From assembly GCA_030704615.1 (NCBI GenBank), contig CM060732.1:61049053-61113052 (forward strand): DNA of 64,000 nucleotides, read 5' to 3'. The position numbers and the translations under genes are program-made. A model generated the notes under the pieces. The model saw only the letters and a list, made by a program, of their open reading frames with translations. It ran no database searches and was not told the DNA's origin. Numbering within the stretch: the first letter of the stretch is position 1; every line of letters starts with the position of its first letter. This stretch comes from Takakia lepidozioides (lineage: Eukaryota; Streptophyta; Takakiopsida; Takakiales; Takakiaceae). This document shows positions 21,575-33,606 of this stretch, in pieces.

Positions 21575-23235
21575 ATAATGAGATCAATCTTTATATCAGA
21601 GTTCTATCAAAGTTTAAAACCAAGATTAAAGTAACCAAGATTATATAATATATTTGTTTGCGATGAGATTGATTTAATTTGTGATTATTTCTCATATATG
21701 TATATGATTGTAGCGATTAATCATTCAAAAGTGAGTAACTGATTTTTTATTATAATTATTAAGCAGTATATGTAGAATGAAATTGTTAGTTGGTTGTTAC
21801 ATTTAAGAAACGGATTCAGAGTATTTATATTCATTATGATAATTCATATCTAAAACTAATATATATATATATATATGGACTTTGTGGGACTCGCTCTCCA
21901 AAATTTCATGATTAACCCCTAAACGACGAGCTGACCCGAAACGGGTCGGCCCAATTTTTCATCCATCCGTAGCATGCACGGATGAAGTCCGATGAACGAG
22001 GGCAGAATTTTGGGTGGAGGGGGGGGGTGGCATAGCAGTTGACCATCGACGTGGCAGGTGGCAGCGGCCACGCGGGTGGGATTTTGTGGCGGGGGGCAAT
22101 GCAGGGGTTGGAGTGGGGGGCTTGTGAGGCCCTCCCCAAAACGCAGACGAACACGGGGACGGCTCGAATGAGCTGGCCCTGGCAAATAATGGGAAACCTC
22201 GACGTAGCCCGGAAAAAGTCGCCAGATTCAGGCGAAATTCCGGCCACCGATTGCCTGACCTGGAGGAGGCCGAAAATTTCACAAAATCCCACATCCCAAA
22301 TGCAATTTAGGGAATTTTGGGAAAATTCTTGGGCAGGCTTGTGTAGTTCTTGGCCTATGAGGGACTGACTGTTGGAATTCCCAAATGAAGGAGAATTTGG
22401 GGTCCCAATGGGGCCTATACCATTTCCTTTGCATTCTCTTTTTGGACCCCCATTCCAATCACATACAAAGCACCCCCCCCTTTCATTTTGGCAGATTGGG
22501 GTGAAATTTGGTGTGAGGGTTTGGGATTGTGCACTTCACAGGAATATAGCACTTTTTCTCCCAGGAAAATTTGGGATCATGGATAATTTGCTTGGTCAAA
22601 CATGAACTTTTGCTTTGTTTTTTCTATTTTCAAAAAACTGCACCGTCTTCAAATGTTATAATCTCCCAAACTACACGGTGGAATCTCCCTAAATTTGGGG
22701 GGCTTGTGCATCTTGTAGGTAGAAAGTAGTTTGTACGGTTCATCCACGTGGATGAACGTTGGTGGGCAGGTATCCGCTGATGTGTGAGGGTGGGTCCTGG
22801 AATTGTCCAAAAACCCAAAAACACCTCTCATCCTTTAGGGTTAAGCATTGATAATATAGTTCATGGTCAAACCATACCAAACCCAGGATCGAACACCCAT
22901 CACTAGCATGCACGCTTTCTCAATAAGATAAGGTCCTTGCAGACGAGATGGAGATGACATAGTGTGGACTTACGCAAATTGTGTTGTGAGATTGGGATGT
23001 GGACAGTATTTCTAGCTAGTTCAAAATGCAAAGCAACCAAAATGAAATGAAGAAAGGGCCAACTAATGACTTGCCTTATCATCCATGAATGAACCCAATA
23101 ACCAGTTGTTATCCGGATTATAACTTCCAGTTGTACAGAGTTCATGACCTACCTTTTGGGCCACTAGTTTTGGATCTAAAATCTAACCAAAAAAGTACAA
23201 GAAGTGGTTCTCATTGGTGGTGGTTACATGTATAT
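21575..23235. other. Gap with (AT)n and no supported gene
   Basis: An (AT)n tract lies at about 21859-21877. A small dyad, TTCATCCATCCGT then ACGGATGAAG, lies near 21957-21987. The overlapping open frames at 21912-22368 on both strands have no recognisable motif. Confidence 0.4.
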
Positions 23236-23239
23236 AGTT

Positions 23240-23415
23240 TGAATGTGTTGCTAAAGCAAGCGTAACTTACAATGTGTCACCTGATCCCAACGGGCTATTG
23301 CCTTCTCGTAGAAAGGTGGACACATTTTTCGATATCCAATATATGGTTTGAACCCATAACCACGAATGAGGCGACTTATACTCTTACCACTCGGCTTAAC
23401 GTAATTGGTTCCTAT
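23240..23415 (-). repeat. tRNA-derived SINE-like element, copy 1
   Basis: On the minus strand an A box (AAGCCGAGTGGTAAGAG) and a B box (GTTATGGGTTCAAACC) at tRNA spacing are followed by a body containing TGTCCACCTTTC, GGCAATAGCCC, GATCAGGTGACAC and GTAAGTTACGCTTGC. The body matches a second copy at 28.6 kb. Confidence 0.65.
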
Positions 23416-23455
23416 ATATATATTAGGGCGACGCGTTGCTCCGCACTACTAGTGA
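23410..23455 (+). mobile_element. Possible Helitron 3' terminus
   Basis: The stretch GACGCGTTGCTCCGCACTAC followed by TAGT (23431-23454) resembles plant Helitron 3' ends, which carry a short GC hairpin around a GTTGC loop and finish with CTAG. A related end, GCGTTGTACTCCGCACTAC then TAGT, lies at about 29144-29166. No 5' TC terminus or Rep/helicase sequence was located. Confidence 0.3.
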
Positions 23456-24540
23456 CGAGCCCCGACTTCAGATAACAACTTCCAAATAGATTAAATGTAT
23501 TCATAAATTTAACGAAAAGATGGATTGTGTCTCATTTTGATGCATCAAGCAAATTTGGATTATAAATGTTGTTTAGGAAACAGATCTATTTTTTGGTCAT
23601 TTATGTAATCTCGTAAATAGGTTTTCATGACAAAGAGTGTGTATCAAGAATTTGTCGGATTTAGTCCAAATGCTATATTTGTGGCATAAACAATGAAAAA
23701 TACGTGGTACGATTAATTGTCAATTTGTTGCATTGCATCAACATAGATGTAATTGAATTGTCGTACGTCGATTAATTTTATTAGATGTTGATTTAATTCA
23801 GTGGGCAGTCTCTTATTTGTGGGCATATTGGCATCAAACATTTTACGTTGAAAATTGGTTTATTCTGGATTTATCATAGTTAAAATCCAATGGATATTAT
23901 TAATGATAACGTTTCGCAAAAAATAAATTGTGTATTTGTTTTTGCCCAGTATTTTTTTGGTTGTTTCAAATGATTTATTGGGTTCTAATGGTGTGGCATG
24001 TTCGTCATTAGAATTGATTTGTATGGTGTGAAGCGGTGTGAAAGGTTTTGAGTTCACTATTTCATACGCGTATTTCAATTGAACTGGATAAGAATGTGGT
24101 ATTTTGATGGTGCTGTGGATATTTACTTGATTTATATTGTTGTATTCCGTTATTCTTCTTCTTGCCCATTACAATTAAAGTAAGTTGTGGAGCCATGAAT
24201 TATAATGAGCTTGTTTAAATATGGATGTCTTCGCGTCAAGGTATCGAAGTATTATTAATCCTTCTATTGAAATTACACGAGAAAAAATGTGACGTAAATG
24301 TTATGCATATTCAAGGAATGTCCATAAGTCGATGATGATTCTATTGAAAGTTTTGCCCCGGCCTGTATAGTCAATTAAGCAATGCGGGTATTAGAAACAA
24401 TCGGGGTTTGCTGATTTTGAACATTTTTGTCTTTTTCAATGCATGTTCTAAGTGATGATAATTGAACGTCCCTGAGACGGATATAATCGGCACTACGTTC
24501 TTTGACAAATTTTCTAGATATATGTTACTTAGGGCGCTTT
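23456..24540. other. AT-rich gap with no supported gene
   Basis: No motif is recognised on either strand. Confidence 0.4.
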
Positions 24541-24548
24541 ACACTAAT

Positions 24549-24672
24549 CATGGGCCCAATTTCTACCACTCTTGGGCTGGTCTTGGGCCAACTTCACTAA
24601 TTAAAATAATATATTTTATTGGGCCCCAGATGGATGTGTGTAAAGCCATTGGGCCCAACTCCACGGCCCAAG
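24549..24672. promoter_or_regulatory. Cluster of TGGGCC/GGCCCA (site II-like) motifs
   Basis: Six TGGGCY-type motifs occur in about 120 bp: TGGGCCC at 24550, TTGGGCTGG near 24572, TTGGGCCA near 24583, TTGGGCCCC near 24619, TTGGGCCCAA near 24649 and GGCCCA near 24665. Such site II elements bind TCP factors in promoters of plant housekeeping genes. No convincing gene start follows, so it may be a remnant or a chance repeat. Confidence 0.35.
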
Positions 24673-26880
24673 AACCATCAACCTTATATTCTAGGCTCAA
24701 CATTCCTACACTTCATCTCTAACATCTATGCTAATACTTTTCATGACAATTCGTCATGCGATGAGTGGAATTTTGGCATTGCAGCAACTTGTATTGCATT
24801 AACAGTATCATTACATGATGATGATGGCTATTCTCATCATAGAAGCAAGATGAGGTCCCAGGGACAAATCATTATGGAATAGGAGAGATTCGACGGTGTT
24901 ATTTTTAGAACAACTCATGGTTTTTTTTTTTTTCAGAGAGGATGTTTAGAGAAAGAATAAGGTTAAGCTCAAAAATTCTCCCATATTTATGTGCAATGTT
25001 GGCTCCTTCATTAGCACACGCTAATATACAAATGAGGATTAATAACATCTCTTTAAAAACTAGGGTTGCTCTTGGTCTTTCAAGATTGGGAAGTGGTAAT
25101 ACATTGTAGATACATAATTTAACGCGCGGATCTTGATTGAGAGTTTTTAAGGACCAGAAGAGTCAAGTTGTACGTAGATAGTGCAAAATCATGACCATTT
25201 GTTACAGAAACTGTGAGACACCGATACAGCTATTGGCATGGCCCACAAATGGAAGGGTATGCGATGACCACAAAGCCAAAGAGCTCAGGCGTTTACATGA
25301 CTAGGGTACCTACAATGAGAGCAGTTGAAGGTGCACGGTTCCACTTGTCAAGTTCGAATATCTAGGAGTCTGTCATACGACTACGCATGTTGACAATGGC
25401 ATGTTTGTTTTTCACCTCAACGTCTGATCGCTATTAAATCGAAGACAAGTCGGGAGAGCTTGACCTCAAAGACAATACGCCCGATGGGCTATATTTTAAA
25501 CGACACGGTTGACAACAATATCACATTTTTCAAGTATCAATTTTTCACGTAGCTCCAATGCATCAAAAAGGTCGGTGGAGACGTGGAGCACAAATGCTCT
25601 TGGTCGTGATCTTCTTTTACGCTCAGACAACTATGAACAGGGATCAAGCATAGGTTTCCCTGTGTTGTGATTTGCTAAAACAACAGGCGTTGCATTGTGG
25701 CTAGTTACAAATTACCCGCAGTCGATCTTTTTTATCAAATGGATATTTAAATATTTGTGTGTGAATTCAATTTAAGGATTTTCTAAGGAGTCGTAGTCTC
25801 ATATTGAAAATTCGAATGAGGTTTTATCCAACAGTAGTTGTCAATTGGGATTTTGCTGTGTTAAGGACCTCAAACTGACATGATGGAGTACTGTTGGTGG
25901 AGAACGTTTTTGTGTGTATTTAATGGTGGGGAAAGACGATGCGGAAGGAGTTTCAGCCCCAAGAGTTGATCTGTCCACACCCTAAAAATTCACTCTGCAA
26001 TGGAAACTTCATTTTCAAGGGGATTTGCGGCTCAGTGTTTTTTCATGGTTGGTGGTTGAATCCAATGGACTTGAATATTGGTAGGGATTACAAGGGTACC
26101 CCAATGGAATTTATACCAAAGTTTGAATAATCTTGGCCAAGGTTTGCAACGGCCACCACTTTTGGAGATTTTCGAACGTCCGTGACCACCCAAATTCAAA
26201 TGGAGGGGATTTTGGAGGCTAAAATATTTAGAAGTGCCTTAGGACAGCTGGTAGGATGAATAGTGCCACCTACCAACCACAAATGGATAATATCTTTTCC
26301 TATCCTTGAGAATTGGATATTTTCATCGAAACAAGTGAGAGTGTGTCTTGCAAACTTGGAGTGAGATGAGCCCCTATGAGAGAGTGGAGGTAGTAAGCAA
26401 CAAACTCTAGATGAGAGGTGAGCTATTATCCTATCCCCTAGGTTTTGGTAGCCCATTTACCAAGTTGGAACATTCCAAAAGAGTAGAGATAAATTTTTGT
26501 TCCTTGTTTCATTTCCATTTGTTTTTGTTTTGTTCCTTGTTTGTATGTACATGAGTTCTAACCCTTGACAAGTCTCACTAACCGCTCGAGGAAGAGAGAA
26601 CACTAACCCCCATAGTGGCCAAGAGGCCCATGGGTTTGTTATTTGTTTTTGTGTTATTGATTTGTGACTAAGAATGGAAGGGATCTAACCATGATGGGGT
26701 GCTAACATGGGTGTGTATCTCTAACATGGCTTATGGGGTTGACTTTCTTTGACCACTAGGCCATTTTGTTTGTTGTTAATAACTTGAAGTGTGAGGGAAA
26801 CTAAACAAGCCAAAAGAACTTGACTAAAATGATCATATCTTGCATTTTTGTTTTTGTTTTTCGAGTGAGTTAAGTGCCCC
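24673..26880. other. Gap with no supported gene
   Basis: Low-information AT-rich sequence. Short open frames carry no recognisable motif. Confidence 0.35.
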
Positions 26881-27100
26881 GGAATTCTTTGTAGCCAAGC
26901 TATTAATGCGCCCGCTCCCTGTCCCCACGCAGCCCCCTTGGTTCGGGCCCAACACCCTGCATTTAAGGCTACCCTCATTGAAGACAGACCGCATGCCTCC
27001 AAAGCCCCTCCCTCGTGCCCCCCTCGCCGCCCCGCCTGCACAGCCCGCCCCTCCAAGGCCCGCCCGCCCGCCCGTCGCGCGGCGCCTACCTAGGCCTCAG

Positions 27101-27119
27101 CCCGTGAGTAGCTCACGGG
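27101..27119. repeat. Perfect 8-bp-arm hairpin
   Basis: CCCGTGAG and CTCACGGG flank the loop TAG, at the end of a GC-rich stretch (about 26890-27110) that stands out from its AT-rich surroundings. Confidence 0.6.
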
Positions 27120-27389
27120 AGGGTTGCTCCATGCCCATCTTACGTTGCTTGAGAATAGAAGAGAAAGAGGGAGAGATTAGGAGAGAAAGAGGGTGAGAGA
27201 TGGGGATGGTTAGGTTCATAGATTTTTAGAGAGGTATAGAGAAGGCTTTACAGATGGCAAGATATGAATCAAAAAGCTCACATTGGAGAAATGAGAGAGA
27301 AATGAGAACATGAAAAGATGCTTAAGGAGTCATGAAGAAGACATTAAGGAGTTTGGCTTATCATTTTGAATCGAGCTATCAACAAGTTT

Positions 27390-28288
27390 TCTAGCAAGGT
27401 AAGTTTGCTTTCACTTCCATTTCTTACATTCCATTACCATTTCACTTTTTAGTTTGAGGTTTGCAACTATAAACCCCATGGTAAGGGTTTAGGGTTTAGA
27501 GTTTATATTTGCCTCTATTGAAAGACATATAGATTTATTCTATGGCTCTATGGCTAAACTCCACTTAACTCAACTAAAAAGCCAGCACAACCTTCCTGAA
27601 GAATGTGCCCATAGAAAAATTCTATATGTAAACTTTAAAGTTGACTTAAGTTTAGCTTAGCTTCGTTTAGTTTAGCTTGGTTGATTACTTATGTTTCTTT
27701 AACTTTGACTTTCTAGACATGGCTGAGATGCGAGTAGAAAAAGGAGTTCATTACGAACAAGACAATGAAACAGGGAAGTTTCGATGTTTACTTTGCCCCA
27801 AAGGACCGAAAGGAGGCTATAGTAAAAAAGATAGTTTCAACTTTCATTTGGCTCGCGAGGGGCATGGGTTACAGTTGGCAGTGGGAAAGCCAATGAGGCC
27901 TAGAATACGGTTTGACATACCTTTGGATCTTGAGAAAAACAAGAGGAACAACATCCGTGCAATGTCAGATCCCAAGAGGCATTTGTGACGAGCCCAGTCA
28001 AAGACCTGACGTATTCATACTATTGCAGCAAAGAAGCTCTATGATGCAGAAACTACAGATTTGGGTCCACAACCAAATTTCATGCCAAAGCCACTTTTGG
28101 CGGAAGTCCTACAGTTTGATTTGCATCAGGCTGTAGGTTTGTCTACTTCGGGAGACGGTGAACTTGCAAATGACAAGATTGAGGTGTTGAGTAAGATTGA
28201 AAACCAAGCTTATATGCTTGATCTTTTCAAGAGATCGAGGAAGTCATCGCATCTACAAATACAACAAATCTTACTACACTTCATATAA
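27390..28288 (+). pseudogene. C2H2-like zinc-finger gene fragment with a 5' leader intron
   Basis: A strong donor, AGCAAG/GTAAGT (exon end 27398), and an acceptor, TTTCTAG/ACATGG (exon start 27717), bracket a 318-nt leader intron placed 2 nt before ATG at 27719. The protein starts MAEMRVEKGVHYEQDNETGK and then has a C2H2-like finger: CLLC, 16 residues, then HLAREGH. A stop follows at about 27988. A shifted frame continues with AKKLYDAETTDLGPQPNF and EVLSKIENQAYMLDLFKRSR to a stop near 28288, so the coding part is broken. The family is not identified; it could be a captured BED/C2H2 gene or a dead host gene. Confidence 0.45.
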
Positions 28289-28370
28289 ACTTTTAATTAA
28301 TATTTATTATGAACATTAAAATAAAAACATATGGTATCAATCAATCGAACTGTTTTTATTATAAAAATAA

Positions 28371-28450
28371 GAGATTTTGGCCACAACAGACATAACTAAA
28401 AACCACTTCATTTTATGGCTACTGCTCCTTGTCAAGGGTGCGTTCTATAT
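28371..28450 (+). repeat. Dispersed ~85-bp hairpin repeat, copy 2
   Basis: Contains ACATAACTAAAAACCACTTC, then TATGGCTACTGCTCCTTGTC and AAGGGTGCGTTCTATA. It is the most diverged copy, but the positions of both dyads are kept. Confidence 0.6.
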
Positions 28451-28614
28451 ATATATATATCAAAATTTTAACAAGTAAATTTCAAATATTTTAAAATAGA
28501 GATTAAGTAGATGTGTATACATTTAATATCTATCATAGGCTTTGTTGATGTATATATATCATGCATTAATAGATGTATTTTTAATTATCTAAAATATATA
28601 TATAAGATTTTATT

Positions 28615-28770
28615 TGTTTAAAAGGTGGACGCGTTGTCGAAGCAAGTGTAACTTATGGTGTCACTTGATCCATAGGGCTACCGCCTTCCGGTGGGAAGGT
28701 GGACACCGTAATGACTTCAAACAGGTGGATTGAACTCACAACCACTCGTGAGATGGTATGTGCCCGAGAT
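28615..28770 (-). repeat. tRNA-derived SINE-like element, copy 2
   Basis: On the minus strand the B-box-like GGTTGTGAGTTCAATCC is followed by GGTGTCCACCTTCCCACCGG, AAGGCGGTAGCCC, GATCAAGTGACACC and TAAGTTACACTTGCTTCGAC. The body matches the SINE-like element at 23.24-23.41 kb. The A-box region is weak. Confidence 0.6.
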
Positions 28771-29139
28771 AAGAAAAATCCAATATTAAGAATTTTGATA
28801 TTTTATTAGCTATTACCCTGATCATATTTATAACATCTATGTAATATTATGATAATATATTAAATAAGTTGAAACATGTTCATCACGAAACCAAAGCGTT
28901 GAGCATTTGAGGGTTTCGAAAACTGGGTTAACCATTGATTTCTGTATGGTGGTTTATCATAATTAATATCTAATGGTGTTGTAACATTATGGTGTATTTA
29001 AAAAAACCTCATAATTCAATTTTTTTGTGTAGCTTAACAAATTTACGACAATGATGTGGCGAATGTGATATGTCACTACGACACCCTATTTTTGTTGTAT
29101 ACTAAAAATAGTCTCCAACCTTCAGTCCTCACGAGAATT

Positions 29140-29168
29140 AGAGCTGCGTTGTACTCCGCACTACTAGT
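29140..29168 (+). mobile_element. Possible Helitron 3' terminus, second copy
   Basis: GCTGCGTTGTACTCCGCACT followed by ACTAGT matches the candidate end at 23.45 kb. Similarity continues only a few bases beyond CTAG. Confidence 0.3.
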
Positions 29169-29169
29169 G

Positions 29170-30115
29170 ATAAAGCTCTTGGAGCTTTGTTAAAGAAAAA
29201 ATTGTTAATTGACAAAGGTGAAAGTCCATTTTCACAATGCCCGAGCGTGGATTATTGTCCAAATAAAGGATTCTGCAATGTTTCGGCCACCATCCATGAA
29301 CAATATGTACAAAAATTAATAGTATGAGGTTGACAATTAGAAACTAAACTAATCTCCAAGGAGAAAGTGTTTGTGTGGTCATCTTGCACTGATTTGGAGG
29401 GAGTGGAATATACAAGAGACGGGTTGTCCCCGAATTCGCATCCTGACATCCTATGGCCACATGCTCTTTGCGAATTGGGCGTTGGTACCCCCTCCTCTAT
29501 GATTACGCATTGCCGTATAGATTGCTGGGCCTTCTATATCTTCTGGGGTCTTGGGACAACGATAGGTGGAGTATGTAGACAGATTTGAATGTCTTGCAGA
29601 TATACCAAATTCGTCCCTGCAATTGCTTCTCCATTTTTATTTATGCTTCTCCTAGGCTATGAGGCTCTGTGTTAGGTGCCAAGAACAAGACCGGAACTGT
29701 GAACCAGTTCGGGCATACAGAAGGCAACCACTAGAGTTTCGGCAGGTACAGAATTGATAGCTGAAGGTGGAGATGAGGCAAGCTTGTGAGTATGAAGCTG
29801 CGATTGAAGGCTAGGGATTTAGGAGGTTGAAAATATAGAGCTAAGTTGAATCGAAAGAGATATGTTGCTGGTTCGGACATATCTGAATCGAGATGATGTA
29901 CAAAGAAAAAGCATGTTGTGGTGTTGGCTGGGCCCTGAACGTCGATCTCGACATCGAGCTTTGCATCCGAGCTCTAGTAGTTTTTATCTTCTTGCATAGG
30001 CTTCTATTAGTTCACAAGAGGAAGGAGAACCCTGAAGGTGGAAGAGGAGGTGGTCATGATTCTTTGTTTTTGTTTTGGGTTGACTACATATTCGTAGATA
30101 TTCATTATTGTAGGT

Positions 30116-30150
<35 letters not shown>

Positions 30151-30800
30151 CCCTCCAATGATCTAGCTGCTAATTTTTTTCCATAACCCAGGTGATTTTG
30201 GCCCAGTGGTACTATGCCAGTGACACTAAACCCATGGGTTTTCTAGTTTATGATCATGTTTTCCTGTTTTTCATCCATACCGGATGAAATCCCAATGGGG
30301 TGTTGAATTATTTCCATGAATGCTATTCCGTGAGCCTAGATGTGTGAGCTTGAGAGCTGTGACCTTGTATTCGTAAGCATAGGCTCAGGAATGGAAAAAC
30401 CCCATATTCTCGCGGATTACATATTGAATACCGGAAGACCTATAACCGTGTAGCCTTATGACAGAAGAACCCCCCTATTCCTGCGGACGTTTTTTTGATT
30501 GACTAACTACAATCGTGCACCTTGAGATGATTGCAGACAATTCTTAAAAGGGCAGGATGTTGAAGAGGCCATGACCATCTCAATGAAATGAGTTGGAACA
30601 TTCTTCATGCGATAGGGGCCCAATATGCGAGATGGAAACGATACTACCCCGAAAGGATATTCTGTTGACTTAACACCAGCAAGGTGGTTGAGGCAAAATG
30701 GTCATCTGTCCCGAAGTCTGAGTAGAACTATCAGGTGCAATTACTGCAGGTTGTGGAACAAGCTCAGGATGAACATGTTAAGGAAAACTAGGGTTTGACC
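29170..30800. other. Gap with a 33-nt poly-T tract and no supported gene
   Basis: Poly-T runs from 30118 to 30150. A dyad TTTCATCC/GGATGAAA at 30269-30289 belongs to the motif family clustered at 33.6 kb. The open frames here have no recognisable domain. Confidence 0.4.
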
Positions 30801-30804
30801 ATTT

Positions 30805-31185
30805 AGTGTATACACAGGCACATACAGTTCGAAATGTCTTCATCTAGGGTATGCGCAGGTGCATACAGTTTTAGGGAAGCTCTAGTTTAAGACATCAATG
30901 TGTGCATTTCGGGTATAAGCAGACGCATACAAGTTTTCATGGCGAAATGAATCTCAGATAACAGTACCCTCAGTGTGTACATTTCGGGTATAAGCAAGTG
31001 CATACATGTTTTTATACAAAATGAAACTCAAACAACAGTACCCTTAGTGTATTCATTCTGGGCATAAGCAGGCGCATACAAGTTCCAGTTTGAAATGTAT
31101 ATCAGACTATATATTTATATATATATATTCACAAAACAGAGGACAGTGGCCTTCATATTTCGTATACGCCGACGGATACGCCTTT
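30805..31185 (+). repeat. Irregular tandem array around GGTATAAGCAGGCGCATAC
   Basis: About six degenerate units begin near 30811, 30847, 30910, 30982, 31060 and 31160. Each carries a variant of GGGTATAAGCAGRCGCATAC followed by a T-rich stretch, and most have a GAAATGAA...CAGTACCC spacer. Spacing grows from about 36 to 99 bp. Confidence 0.75.
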
Positions 31186-31519
31186 CATAAAATAAAATAA
31201 AATAAAATTCCATAATTTCTTATGGACCAAATCTGAAATCCGAAGTAATCTTATAAATAAAATAAAATTCCGTAATTTTTTTTCATAAACAATGAGTGAA
31301 TGATATAATAATAAAAATATGATTTATTTTAGAATAATATATATTGATATCAGTGTTATATATATATATATATATTCCTATATTGGTATATATATTTCTA
31401 TCTTCACTGTCTTATCCTACAAAATATAGGTATAAGTTTCTATTTGGATTTTAATCATCAAAGTCAGAGTGATGATATGGGATGTGTAAGAATCAAATAG
31501 ACTCTTCTGATATTGGAGT

Positions 31520-33535
31520 CATTGTTTTTTATGACCAATTTGTTGTCTTCACGTGAGTGTCAACCAAATGCATTCATTGATCTCGACGTGTTCTATTTGT
31601 ACATCTGTTCCAGTCTTTTGTTGGTGCGTGCACACCAGCCTATATATATATATATATATATACATATTGAGGATAAGGGGTGGTGTACACACACTACCCA
31701 TACAAATAACATGAATACAATAGGGGTAGCGCGTGTGCACCACCCTGTAAGAAGCATATGAGAATTTATATACTCTGCTTCAAATACAAAAACATATGCA
31801 TAAGAAGGGTAAGGTACATGAACCACCCCGTAGAACATACATTGATATGATCTCGGCTATAGACACCCAAAGAGCGTATGAAACGTTTGTAGATGTAGTT
31901 GTAGATGCATCTAAGAGAGAATGACAAGAGAGACCCAATGATAATGAACCCTCTTTCCCATGGACACAAGAGGATATCTAGGTAAGTCTATGCATTGAAC
32001 GCCAAGTGGCGTGATTTAAACATATGATCTTATCTTTTGGCGACTCATTTTGGTTATATGTGAGCACATGATTGGTATTGACTTATGTGTTGACTAGGGG
32101 TGGTATATATACACCACCCGTGGGGGTGGTGGGTGCACACCACACTACCTATTCCAAACACTATACTACACCCAAATTAAAAAAATCAACAACACAATAA
32201 TCATTAATGCATTGAACATTTCAAATTTCAAAACATGGATGTACATTATTATTATGCTTTCTTATTGGCCTACACAGAAAATACACACCTACCTCAGATG
32301 CTCTTGCAAGGAGGGAATACGCCTTCAGAAATCGTAGTGACCCCAAGTCATTTTCATGAATCGTAGTTGGAGAGTTGGAGGCTGATGAGATGGAGCAAGG
32401 AGCCCAAGCTTCGTAACAAATCTATGAAGCCCAACAATCTTTGTTCTATGTGAGTACGCAGTTTATGTTTGGGGCTTCCAAGGTGATGGTGTACATACAA
32501 TACCCTATGTGAGTGAACAATTTAGGGTTGGGGTTTTGTGGGGATGGTGTACATTCGCAACCCTAAGGGAGTGTTTTGTGCACACCACCATATTTCCATA
32601 TATATTGAAGAGAGGGGTGGTGTGTACACACCATCCTATTTCCATATATGTATTGAGGAGAGGGATGGTGTACACACACTACCCTATATATATAATGTGA
32701 ATACAACAGGGATAGTGCGTGTAATCACCCTACAAGAAACATCTGAGAACTTATATACTTTCAAATACAAAAGGGTAAGGTGTATGCACCACCATGTAGA
32801 ACATACCTTGATGTTGTAGATCACACCCAAAGAGCATAATAAGTGTTTGTGGATGTAGTTGTAGGTGCGAAGAGAGGATGGCGAAAGAGACACAAGATAA
32901 TGATCATTTTTTCCTCTAGAATGACTATATGTACATAGAAGATATTTTAGGTAAGCATATTATGGTGCTCTGATACCATGTTAAAAAAACGTAGATATAA
33001 CAACAAGAGGATTGTATAGAAGCTCTTCACCCAACCATAGAAGCCCACATCACGAACAATTGATCCGTAGCTTTACCCCCGAATTTCTTATATAGTTTTA
33101 GCCAGGATAAAAGCAATATCTAAATATTTTCTTTTTAGACCTACTTTTACTATATATGTTGAGTACTCACATAATGGACTAGCTTTAACTTGAAGACAAT
33201 GTCTCTCTAAATATAGAGTCACTTTTAATGTCTCTAACTTTATCTCTCAACCTTCCAATGTCTATTTTAAGCATGTTCTCTTATTTTTGGTGACTTATTT
33301 TGGTTGTATGTGAACATATGGTCGGTTTTGACTTGATGTTGACCATGCACTACCCTCTAGGGATGGTGCATGCACACCACCCTATTTTCAATTCCAAACC
33401 CATTTCCCATAATAGAGGGAGAACAAAATAAAAGAGGAGTGGTATGTACACACAACTCCCTTTATATATAACATGAATACATTAGGGGTAGTGCGTGTAC
33501 ACCACCCTATTTTAAAATATATATATATATATATC
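31520..33535 (-). mobile_element. Two degraded copies of a Copia-type LTR retrotransposon end, in direct duplication
   Basis: A 300-bp segment at 31676-31990 is repeated at 32661-32960 (shared GGTGTACACACACTACCC, CACCCAAAGAGCGTATGA-like, TTTGTAGATGTAGTTGTAG). A second block at 32030-32165 is repeated at 33285-33420 (CTCATTTTGGTTATATGTGA-like, then a CACCACC dyad). A further fragment lies at about 33440-33515. At 32967-32978 the plus strand reads GCTCTGATACCA, the complement of the Copia primer-binding site, so a minus-strand LTR abuts it from 32979 (...TAACA end). No coding domain survives. Many dyads of the type GGTGGTG...CACCACC are scattered through both copies. Confidence 0.65.
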
Positions 33536-33606
33536 CCTGAATTATCTCTATGGATTATATGACCTTAGGGATGTTGATGATTGGTTATCATTCTTATTTT
33601 CTTGTT

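Noticed and set aside
26840-27196. Proline/alanine/arginine-rich open frame
   Set aside because: Its composition reflects a local GC-rich block; it has no start context, domain or splice support.
31593-31838. Overlapping open frames on both strands around 31.5-31.8 kb
   Set aside because: They fall in duplicated repeat sequence with an (AT)n tract and are not conserved in the second copy.
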